A stretch of 64,000 nucleotides of DNA, taken from positions 17,924 to 81,923 of the forward strand of contig DJVB01000066.1 in NCBI GenBank assembly GCA_002440745.1, given 5' to 3'. The notes beneath the pieces were generated by a model. The model was not told the origin of the DNA, did no database searches, and worked only from the letters and a program-made list of their open reading frames with translations. Shown in pieces: positions 1 through 8,531 of the stretch; position 1 is the first letter of the stretch; every line of letters begins with the position of its first letter. The stretch comes from Bacteroidales bacterium UBA6267. Its GTDB lineage: Bacteria > Bacteroidota > Bacteroidia > Bacteroidales > UBA1556. The position numbers and the translations under genes are program-made.

Positions 1-3000
1 GTATCGACATTTGAAAGAGAAAAGGAAGATGATGTAGCTCCATTTATTGAACCGTTCTCGCTAAACCACTGATAGCTTATAGGAGAAGTTCCGGAAGCTG
101 TTACTTGCAATAATTGGGTGTTACCTTCACATAAATTTAGTGCTGAACTTTGCGAACTAATCGACACCCCTGTATTAACTGTTAAGGAAGAAGTGGTAGA
201 AGTTGCACTGCCACAACTATTTGTTGCAACGCAATAATAATTTGCAGCATCCGATGTTGAAACCGGACTTATAAGATATGATGAACTCGTTGCTCCTGAA
301 ACTGAGATGCCACCTTTATACCATTGGTAGGTTATTGGAGTTGTACCATTTACCTGTACATCAAACAAAGCTGATTGACCGGAGCATTTGGATAAAGTTT
401 GAGGTTGAGTTGAAAAAGTTGGAGCCGATTTCACCGTTAAAGGTATTGAATTAGAAGATACGGAACCACAAACATTGGAAACTATGCAATAATAATTGTC
501 CATATTTGATGTTGAGGAACTCGAGATAGTGTATGAATTATTAGTTGCAGAAGATAATGATCCTGAGCTATTATACCATTGATAAGTTAAAGGCCCTGTA
601 CCTGTAGCGGTTAAACTAAAAATTGCAGGAGTTCCGGAACAGACTTCTACAGAACCTGTTTGCGATGAAATTGCCGGAAGTGTTTGAACTGTTACAACAA
701 TGCCTGCACTTGAAACCGGAGCCGAAACACAGCCATTCGAAACCTTGCAATAATAAGTTGCAGCATCCGAAGCAGCAACCGAATTGATTGAGTATGAGCT
801 TCCTGTAGCTCCGGAAATTGCATTCGAACCTTTATACCATTGATAAGAAATTGGAGCCGTTCCGGTGGCGTTAACCCAGAGGTTTATACTTTGATTTTCA
901 CAGACTGAAATGGAGGATGATTGTGAGCTGATTTCCGGCTTCTCATTTACAACCAAAACCGACTGATTTGTGCTGTCACTTCCGCAAACATTAACAGCCT
1001 TACAATAGTAAATTCCCTGATCAGCAGTAGTTGCAGAGGTAATATTATAGGTCAAAGAGTTAGCAGCATTTATGGCATTTCCAGACTTATACCATTGATA
1101 GGTAATGGGAAGGGTTCCTTGACTTGTCGTTGTAGAATAAGTGTAGCTATTATCTTCGCAGATATCATCAGTTGCCGAAATTGGTGTGAGGGAAGGTGCA
1201 TATTTCAAGCTAAGCGTTGCTCCCGTACTTTGCGCTGCTCCACAATTATTCGTGGCTATCATGTAATAATTTGAGGCATCATTAGAAGCAATCGAGTTTA
1301 TGATGTAGGTGCTTTGGTTAGAATTGCTTCCTGCAACTATTTTAATATCCGGCCTTTTTGTATAAAGTTGACCGGTTGCTGAAGATGAGCATACATTCAA
1401 CGCATCCTGATAAACCGCATGCGATGAATTGTAAGCTGTAACGGAATATTGAACAGAGGCATTTCCATTGGAAATCCAAGAAGAATTATTTGAGCATATT
1501 TCCACCACAATATTTGATGTACCGTCCCATGCAAATGGGGTCTGAAATCCAAAATTATTCCATCCAGAACTGGGCATATAAGAGGAAACAGAATAAACCG
1601 TTGTCAAACCGGAAATCCAAGAAGAACTAACTGAAGTAGAGGATGTTGCACCTATTTTAATCTGAAAATCAGACAAAGTTGGACACGAATTTAGTGCGGT
1701 TACCAAGAATGCTAAGGAGCTTATATCTCCTGCCTGAACACCTTCATTTAATAAGTCGGAGGCAAGATAAATATATTGTTGACGTGCTCCCCAGTAATAG
1801 TTCGCAAACGGAGAAGGATATGCGTTTCCGGTATTTGAAGCTGATCCGTTTCCAATCTCAAAACTTTGAGCAGAACTTCCCGATTGCAATTGGCCATTAG
1901 TATTATACCACTGATACGACAGCGGACTACTTCCTGAAGCTGATGCAGTGAAAGTAACATTTGAGCCGATACATTCACTTACAGAAGAAGGTGAGGAAGT
2001 AATTGTGGGAGCAGTTTCAACATAAACCACAACGGTATCAGTGCTTATACTTCCATGAGCATTAGCAATGATACAATTATAAAAACCTGTATCAGAGAGA
2101 CTTGCAGCAGGAACCTGATAATTAAACATCGTAGCCCCCGGAATGTCGGCGCCATTATGCTGCCATTGGTAATTTGCTGCTACAGTTGCATGAGTTGTAA
2201 GCGACATTCCAGAGCCTTCACAAACTGTGTTGGCCACAGGTTGAACATCAATGAATTGATCAGAGATTTGAATTTCGAAAGCCCCAATATCAATGGTGTC
2301 GGCAACAACCCTATTATTGCCAGAATAATCAAAATTGGTGAAAACAGAATTAACTTTACCACCATTTAAAACAGGAGAACTACCGGAAATATTCCAATTG
2401 GCTGAAAATCCATCATATTGAATTCCATTGCCCAATGAAGGATTCAAGAAACCCGGATCATCAGTTATATTATCCACATAATTTGCCAATTGAGAGACTC
2501 CATATATTTTACTACTTCCATATTGAACCAAATTATTATGCATCGAGTTCAAATAACCGTTTGTAAAAAACAACTGTCCATAAGAATTAGAAGAGTAATA
2601 GTATGCAATATTTCCCCAAAAGATATTATTATTTATTTGAGATTCACCACCCTTAACATAAACTCCTCCGGTATATTTCCCTTTGTTGTTTACGATGGTA
2701 TTATTCGAAAATTTCCCCGAAAAATCCCACAAGTATAATCCACCTGCATAACCGTCACGGGCATAATTATTTGCCACAATATTATTACAGAAGGAAATAT
2801 CACCACTTTCAAGATAAATGGCACCACCATAGGATAAAGCTTGATTATTGGAGAAAATGCAGTTTTGAATAGAAATTTTAGAAGTATTATAAATGTTAAT
2901 TGCACCACCATTTTTTTCATCGTAAACCGTACTGAAAGCCTTTCCATATTTAAACACGCAGTGGCTAAAAATGGAACTGTCATTGAGAGGAGAAACGCTA

Positions 3001-6000
3001 TTGAAATTTATTCCATCCCATCCCCCATCGGCCAAGGATAAGTCATAAAAGTCATTTGTATCAGCTACAGTAAATATAATAGGCTGATTTGGTGTGCCTT
3101 CAGCCACTATTGAACCTTCAATTAATAAACCATAAAAATCAGAAAAAAGCACAGTTGTTCCTGGTTTAATTGTCAGTTTGGTTCCTGTTGAAACAGTCAC
3201 ATTGCAGCTTACAAAAATTGTATCTGCTTCCCATTCAGTATCTGTTGTGATGGAGCACGGAGCAATAATATCGTCTTGATTTTCGTAAGCGCCTATATCT
3301 ACTCTTCCATTGTAAATTCTTTGATTTCCGGCGTAATCTGTTAAATTGCTGCCGGCAGTAGCTGTGCTTTTATATCCGGCATTGATTAACTGACTTCCCT
3401 GAGCAAGAGACCAATCAGCAGTCAAACCACTATACGACCGTCCTACACCACCTGACGCAGAGGTGAATCCGGGACTTACGTCAATATTATCTTTGAAAAC
3501 TCCTGAATAGTTCAAAGCAGCTCCATCACCTGTAAATGCTAATTTACCACCTTCAATATCATTATTATACATTTTTGGATCGGCAGTAACCGAATGTAAA
3601 CGAATTTGAACAGGTAATCCTCCAAAAATATCATTTCCATAAATAATATTATTTTTCAAAATAGCATCTGCATCGGTACTAAAGTAGATAGCACCGGCAC
3701 CGGAACTTGAGGTTGCATAATTATTTGAGATGGTGTTATTTGTCAACTCCGGATTAATTCCATTTAAATATATTCCGCCGGTATAAGTTCCCTGATTATT
3801 AACAATGATATTATCACTAAAAGTATTTATCCCATAACTCGCTGTATATGTATTATATACGCTACCATAAGTTGAATTATTATTAGTAAAAATATTTTTC
3901 TCAAACTTACCCTCAACATAGTTTAATCGCAAAATTCCCCCGTGAGTAACGGTATTATCATAAAGGACATTTTTAGTGAAATTCATTCCCGAACCGGCAG
4001 AAAAATAAACAATCCCATATTTACCACTATTATGAGTAAACGTATTTCTAAGAACCTTAACCTCCTGATTAGATGAACTATAGAAGGAGTAGATGGAAAA
4101 AGCCCCATAACCATAGGAGCCTGAAGAAGTATTATTACTAAAACGGCAATCGCTGATTCTAAACTCATAGGAACTCCTGACCGCAATAGCACTTCCGGTT
4201 AGATAAGAAGACGTGGGTGTCCGTTTTGCGTATTCAAAGACACAATATTGAAAAATAGAGCTGTCATTAACATTTTCGGAAACGTTGTCAAAAAGAATTC
4301 CTTCCCAACCGGTAGTCGTGTCGGAAGCAGTAAAAACAATTGAATCGCCTTCATTACCAAGGGCTTGAATAGCTCCAGCTACTTCTATCTTGTAATGTCC
4401 GTTGAATAAAACACGAATGCCTGCAGGAATAGTCACTGTCACACCAGTTGGAATAGAAACATCACAAGTTATATTAATGGTATTTGCATCCCAAACCGTA
4501 TTAGCGCTAATGGTTCCACAAACCGACAATGAAGATTTATCCTCATAAGCTCCAATGTCGATGCCTGCACTATAAACGCGGGTTTTTCCGCTCAAATCAA
4601 CTGCCGGAAGCTGTTGACCGGTAGTTAGGCTACTTCCTGCATCAATACAGGGGGATCCGGTTTGAAGCTGAAAGCTAAACTTTTCAATATCAATTCCCTT
4701 ACCTGTCATGTTGGTTATCTTCTTGAATAACGGGTCAGCATTAATATTTCCCGTTCCAGTGTAACCTCCCTCAACCAATGAATATTGCATATCCATTCCT
4801 GTAGAGGCATTATCAGTTGCACTATGATTTCCGGAATTATCTACGTTATAATAAATTATATTATTTCGAAGGATTGGCGATCCGGAGGAGCGATAAACCG
4901 CATAAGCTGTTGAGTAGTTTAAGGAGCGATTTTTAACTATAGAGTTGTTTATTATCAACGGAGAACTTCCTGAACCGGAAATATAGATTGCTCCTCCATA
5001 ATAATTGACTTGATTGTTTACTATAAGGTTATTTACAATTGGTGCCGAAGAATTAATCAAGGTGATTCCGGCTCCATATTTTGAGTAATTATTAAAAACC
5101 ATATTACTCCGTATCAAAACCTTTGAATAATTACTCACATAAATTGATCCGTAATAATATGGGGAAACGGATCCGGTATTTACTTTATTTGAAATTTTAC
5201 AATATTCGATTTTTGAACTGTCATTTGAGGTGCTTACGGAAGAAAAAATCAGTCCGAGCCAACCTTCATCCTCATCCCAAGCAGTGAGTTCAATATAATT
5301 GTCATGAGTTCCTTGCGCCAGCAATCGACCGTCAATATCAATATAGTACGGACCTGTGGCAACTATTTTTGTGCCCGGTGCAATGGTTAAAGTATTTCCA
5401 TTATTTACAGTCACATTGCAGGTAAGCAGTACATTTCCGGACCAGGTTGTGTTAGAAGAAATAGCTCCGCATGCCTCTAATGACGAAATATATTCATAAG
5501 CTCCAATATCCGTCCGGCCATTATCAAATCGAAATTTTCCAATGACATCAAACTTTGCATTATAGGAGGAAATGGACACATTCGATCCTTTATCGATGAG
5601 GTAAGAAGTAGATAATAAAGAAAAATCTGCTAAAAGACCATTATATGCACTCCCCGCTCCCGCCGGTGGTGATACAAATCCGGGAATGGTGTCAAAAATT
5701 GATGTCCCCGAAGCTCCTCCCTCAACCAAACAGTAACTCAAAGATGAAACGGTGCCATAGATTTGGGAGCTATTTGAAGCACTATTTCCGTAGAAAATAG
5801 AATTGGAAATCTCAGGATTTGAACTACTCACCCAGATTCCACCACCATTTGTGGAAGAATTATAAGCTATCGTGGTATTAATAATCTTTGGGTGTGATTG
5901 ATTATAAATATCTATTCCGCCCCCGGTACTTGCAGCTGTATTATTGACAATCAAACAGTTAATAATCAGTGGACTGGCTTTATACTCCAAAGCAATTGCA

Positions 6001-6500
6001 CCTCCATAATATGAGGCATAGTTATTTGAAAAAATCGAATTGGAGATTTCAAGTTTGGAGAAGTTATACATAAATATAGCACCACCCGACTTATCATTTG
6101 CAGAATTGCCTCCAACTGCACGTCCGCCGGAAAAAACACAATACACCACTTTACTACTATCGTTAGTTGAAGAAGTATTCTCAAATCGCACTCCTTTCCA
6201 ACCAACTGTAGTGCTCAATGGAGAGAACTGAATTTTTTGATTAGCGGTGCCAATTGCAAGCAATCTTCCTTTTACATCAATTTTATATTGACCTTGAATT
6301 TGTATAAAAGTCCCTGCGCTTATTGTTAAGGTTACACCGTTATTTATGGTCACATCTGAGGTGATTTTTACGGTATCTGCCGACCATGTAGTATTGGAGC
6401 TTATTGCCCCGCCTACATTGATATTTACAGCATAAGCTTTTGAAAAAGAAAACAAAAGACTTAGAAGTAAAATAATTGATGATAAGTATAACTTTGCCAT
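1..6500 (-). CDS. Giant exported beta-helix / Ig-like surface protein, 3' end cut by window
   Basis: The frame is open from the ATG at 6498-6500 to base 1 with no stop, so at least 2,166 residues are present and the C-terminus lies outside. The N-terminus (MAKLYLSSIILLLSLLFSFS, then KAYA) is a signal peptide. Four tandem right-handed parallel beta-helix modules follow, starting near bases 6430, 5470, 4520 and 3260. Each opens with a variant of ISSNTTW..DTV.IT.DVTI and ends in DIGAYE or DIGAFE. From about base 2270 onward there are seven Ig-like modules with YQWY and YYC signatures; the second contains an inserted domain (about 1320-1875). By analogy with its neighbours it should end in a T9SS sorting domain, but this cannot be seen. 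The likely role is a cell-surface or secreted adhesin or matrix protein; its ligand is unknown. Confidence 0.9.
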   Translation of the reverse strand, partial: MAKLYLSSIILLLSLLFSFSKAYAVNINVGGAISSNTTWSADTVKITSDVTINNGVTLTISAGTFIQIQGQYKIDVKGRLLAIGTANQKIQFSPLSTTVGWKGVRFENTSSTNDSSKVVYCVFSGGRAVGGNSANDKSGGAIFMYNFSKLEISNSIFSNNYASYYGGAIALEYKASPLIINCLIVNNTAASTGGGIDIYNQSHPKIINTTIAYNSSTNGGGIWVSSSNPEISNSIFYGNSASNSSQIYGTVSSLSYCLVEGGASGTSIFDTIPGFVSPPAGAGSAYNGLLADFSLLSTSYLIDKGSNVSISSYNAKFDVIGKFRFDNGRTDIGAYEYISSLEACGAISSNTTWSGNVLLTCNVTVNNGNTLTIAPGTKIVATGPYYIDIDGRLLAQGTHDNYIELTAWDEDEGWLGLIFSSVSTSNDSSKIEYCKISNKVNTGSVSPYYYGSIYVSNYSKVLIRSNMVFNNYSKYGAGITLINSSAPIVNNLIVNNQVNYYGGAIYISGSGSSPLIINNSIVKNRSLNYSTAYAVYRSSGSPILRNNIIYYNVDNSGNHSATDNASTGMDMQYSLVEGGYTGTGNINADPLFKKITNMTGKGIDIEKFSFQLQTGSPCIDAGSSLTTGQQLPAVDLSGKTRVYSAGIDIGAYEDKSSLSVCGTISANTVWDANTINITCDVSIPTGVTVTIPAGIRVLFNGHYKIEVAGAIQALGNEGDSIVFTASDTTTGWEGILFDNVSENVNDSSIFQYCVFEYAKRTPTSSYLTGSAIAVRSSYEFRISDCRFSNNTSSGSYGYGAFSIYSFYSSSNQEVKVLRNTFTHNSGKYGIVYFSAGSGMNFTKNVLYDNTVTHGGILRLNYVEGKFEKNIFTNNNSTYGSVYNTYTASYGINTFSDNIIVNNQGTYTGGIYLNGINPELTNNTISNNYATSSSGAGAIYFSTDADAILKNNIIYGNDIFGGLPVQIRLHSVTADPKMYNNDIEGGKLAFTGDGAALNYSGVFKDNIDVSPGFTSASGGVGRSYSGLTADWSLAQGSQLINAGYKSTATAGSNLTDYAGNQRIYNGRVDIGAYENQDDIIAPCSITTDTEWEADTIFVSCNVTVSTGTKLTIKPGTTVLFSDFYGLLIEGSIVAEGTPNQPIIFTVADTNDFYDLSLADGGWDGINFNSVSPLNDSSIFSHCVFKYGKAFSTVYDEKNGGAINIYNTSKISIQNCIFSNNQALSYGGAIYLESGDISFCNNIVANNYARDGYAGGLYLWDFSGKFSNNTIVNNKGKYTGGVYVKGGESQINNNIFWGNIAYYYSSNSYGQLFFTNGYLNSMHNNLVQYGSSKIYGVSQLANYVDNITDDPGFLNPSLGNGIQYDGFSANWNISGSSPVLNGGKVNSVFTNFDYSGNNRVVADTIDIGAFEIQISDQFIDVQPVANTVCEGSGMSLTTHATVAANYQWQHNGADIPGATMFNYQVPAASLSDTGFYNCIIANAHGSISTDTVVVYVETAPTITSSPSSVSECIGSNVTFTASASGSSPLSYQWYNTNGQLQSGSSAQSFEIGNGSASNTGNAYPSPFANYYWGARQQYIYLASDLLNEGVQAGDISSLAFLVTALNSCPTLSDFQIKIGATSSTSVSSSWISGLTTVYSVSSYMPSSGWNNFGFQTPFAWDGTSNIVVEICSNNSSWISNGNASVQYSVTAYNSSHAVYQDALNVCSSSATGQLYTKRPDIKIVAGSNSNQSTYIINSIASNDASNYYMIATNNCGAAQSTGATLSLKYAPSLTPISATDDICEDNSYTYSTTTSQGTLPITYQWYKSGNAINAANSLTYNITSATTADQGIYYCKAVNVCGSDSTNQSVLVVNEKPEISSQSSSISVCENQSINLWVNATGTAPISYQWYKGSNAISGATGSSYSINSVAASDAATYYCKVSNGCVSAPVSSAGIVVTVQTLPAISSQTGSVEVCSGTPAIFSLTATGTGPLTYQWYNSSGSLSSATNNSYTISSSSTSNMDNYYCIVSNVCGSVSSNSIPLTVKSAPTFSTQPQTLSKCSGQSALFDVQVNGTTPITYQWYKGGISVSGATSSSYLISPVSTSDAANYYCVATNSCGSATSTTSSLTVNTGVSISSQSSALNLCEGNTQLLQVTASGTSPISYQWFSENGSINGATSSSFSLSNVD

Positions 6501-6528
6501 ATTCAGTAATTTAAAGTGATTCAATGAA

Positions 6529-6536
6529 CAAAAATA
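6529..6536 (-). promoter_or_regulatory. Candidate -7 element for the partial giant gene
   Basis: The minus strand reads TATTTTTG here, a match to the Bacteroidetes TAnnTTTG element, 28 bases upstream of the ATG at 6500. No convincing TTG is seen at the -33 position. It lies in the 98-base gap downstream of the response regulator, so the giant gene may be transcribed independently of the two-component pair. Confidence 0.4.
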
Positions 6537-6598
6537 ATTCTATTAGAGTGAAAACATTAGAAGAATAAACCTGATGTTATAGGAAAAATACCTAATAA

Positions 6599-7246
6599 TT
6601 AGATTGATACCAAACCTTTCTTAATCGCATAAACAAGCAAATCGACTATATTTTTTGAACCGGTTTTTTGAATAAGATTAGCTTTATGTCCGTCCACTGT
6701 ACGTCTGGAAATATAGAGCTTTTCCGCAATTTCTTGATTAGTTAATCCTTTAGAAACCAAATCTAAGACCTCTAATTCGCGGCGAGAGAGATTATACTCA
6801 TCCTCATCTAATAATGGATTCTTGATATATTTATTTGTAAAATAACCAAGCAACTCATCGCTATAACAGTTCATGCCTTGATTAACTAAATTAACTGCAC
6901 GTTCAATTTCGTCGATAGAACTATTCTTTAGTAAAAAGCCATATCCTCCGGCATTAATCATACGTTGAAGATATTCCTCCTCACCAAACATGGTAATCGC
7001 TATGACTCTAAGCTCCGGATAACGCTCTAATGCAATAATAGTCGTATCGATGCCATTGAGTTTTGGCATTTTAATGTCCATAAAAACCAAATCAGGTTTT
7101 ACAGAATTAAGTTTAACTAAAAATTCTTCCCCATTCGAAGCCTCACCAATTACCTCCACGTTTTTTATGCGGTTCAAAACCATTATAAGACCTTTCCGGA
7201 AAATCTCATGGTCGTCAACCACAAATACTTTAATTCTTTGTTCCAT
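6599..7246 (-). CDS. NarL/FixJ-family response regulator
   Basis: 215 residues. The N-terminal receiver domain (about 5-120) has the acidic pair D11-D12, the predicted phospho-acceptor D57 in VFMDIKMP and a conserved K near 105 (LLKNS). The C-terminal LuxR-type helix-turn-helix (about 150-213) has the family pattern LSRRELEVLDLVSKGLTNQE followed by ISRRTVDGHK. It is a DNA-binding transcription regulator. The gene lies 9 bases downstream of a histidine kinase gene on the same strand, so the two form an operon and almost certainly a cognate pair. The targets are not evident; genes for very large surface proteins flank the pair on both sides. Length is normal for the family. Confidence 0.95.
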   Translation of the reverse strand: MEQRIKVFVVDDHEIFRKGLIMVLNRIKNVEVIGEASNGEEFLVKLNSVKPDLVFMDIKMPKLNGIDTTIIALERYPELRVIAITMFGEEEYLQRMINAGGYGFLLKNSSIDEIERAVNLVNQGMNCYSDELLGYFTNKYIKNPLLDEDEYNLSRRELEVLDLVSKGLTNQEIAEKLYISRRTVDGHKANLIQKTGSKNIVDLLVYAIKKGLVSI

Positions 7247-7255
7247 AGTTATATA

Positions 7256-8374
7256 TTAAATATTTACTTCTATTTTCACTCCGAAACCTTTTGGTAAATC
7301 TGAAGAAAAATCAATCATCGCACCGATAGACTTACATCTATTTCTAATATTCTGTAAACCCAAACCATGATGTTCACTTGTAACATCAAAACCAATCCCA
7401 TTGTCACTATATTCAATTAAAAGTTGATCATGGCTGTCTCTTAATTTTAGCTTAATCAAATCCGCACCGGAATGCTTAATAGTATTATTAACCAACTCAA
7501 TCAAGATACGATACAACGTATTCTCTGTATTACCACCTAATCGGCGACTTAAGTCCGAGTCCATTTCAACCCTTAATACTCCGGTGGATTCCACTCTATT
7601 AAAAAAAATCCTTAGCGCAGGAATGAGCCCATGGTCAGAAATGCTGCCCGGAAGAATATTATTTGCGATAGACTTGGTCGTAGAAATCGCCTCATCCAAC
7701 AAATCATAAGTTGATCGTAACAATTGTTCCCTTTCCTCTTCTGTTATTTCCTTCAGTTGCAACTGATTAAAATACAAACGTATAGTTGAGAGTAATGGCC
7801 CTAATCCATCATGTAAATCTTCCGAAAAACGTTGTCGCTCCTTATCTTCTGTTTCGATTATGGCACCAAGAAGTTTCTGCTCGATTAGTTTTCGTTCGGT
7901 AATATCTACCAAAATCCCACGCACACCAATACTGTTGGTTTCACCGGTGTTTTGCGACATATAAAGCATCATAGGTATTGTCTTGCTCCTACTATTCTTT
8001 GGTCGCATTAAATACTCTTGCCCCCGATTTTGTCCACCTTCCCGAATATATAAGAAATCTTCAATAAAGTTTTCACGCTCGGCCTCCACAACAAAATCAC
8101 TTATTTGCACCCCATTAATTATGTCGATTCGAGATAATCCTAAAGCAACAAGTCCATTTTTATTCATAAACAAAATCTTTCCTTGTGCATCAGCATCGAA
8201 TACAACCTGCGGAAGCAAATCGGCCAATTCGAGATATTTGCGTTCACTCTCAACTTTTAATCTTTGTAATTGCTTTTTTTGGAGTCGATTCAACTTATAA
8301 AAAGTATAAAACACTCCGAAAGTAAAAACAATCACGAATACTAATAAAAACACCAAACTATTCGACCAGTGCAT
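7256..8374 (-). CDS. PAS-containing membrane sensor histidine kinase (HisKA_3 type)
   Basis: 372 residues. One membrane segment (about 6-27) is followed by a short basic linker and a PAS domain (about 45-160, ending in VDITERK). The HisKA_3 dimerisation domain has the phospho-acceptor H188 in SEDLHDGLGP, the usual partner of LuxR-type regulators. The ATPase domain (about 280-372) has the N box around LVNNTIKHS (294-302), DNGIGF (324-329) and GLGLQNI (337-343). There is no periplasmic sensor region, so the signal is probably sensed by the cytoplasmic PAS domain or within the membrane. It reads straight into the response regulator gene 9 bases downstream. Confidence 0.95.
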   Translation of the reverse strand: MHWSNSLVFLLVFVIVFTFGVFYTFYKLNRLQKKQLQRLKVESERKYLELADLLPQVVFDADAQGKILFMNKNGLVALGLSRIDIINGVQISDFVVEAERENFIEDFLYIREGGQNRGQEYLMRPKNSRSKTIPMMLYMSQNTGETNSIGVRGILVDITERKLIEQKLLGAIIETEDKERQRFSEDLHDGLGPLLSTIRLYFNQLQLKEITEEEREQLLRSTYDLLDEAISTTKSIANNILPGSISDHGLIPALRIFFNRVESTGVLRVEMDSDLSRRLGGNTENTLYRILIELVNNTIKHSGADLIKLKLRDSHDQLLIEYSDNGIGFDVTSEHHGLGLQNIRNRCKSIGAMIDFSSDLPKGFGVKIEVNI

Positions 8375-8478
8375 CTATGGAAAGGTTAATATTTACGGAC
8401 TTAGTAAAACAATAATTAACACAGGAATAATATCTGGTTAAATATCAGTGTAAAATTATAAAATATTATTATATGGGC

Positions 8479-8513
8479 AAAAAAAAAAGCTACCCCTTAA
8501 AGAGGTAGCTTTT
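8479..8513 (-). terminator. Rho-independent terminator of the 2,524-residue gene
   Basis: A perfect 10-bp stem (8485-8494 paired with 8504-8513, 9-base loop) is followed on the minus strand by an uninterrupted T-tract. It lies 19 bases beyond the stop at 8532. It separates the giant gene from the downstream kinase-regulator operon. Confidence 0.9.
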
Positions 8514-8531
8514 AGCTATTTTAGATTCGAA

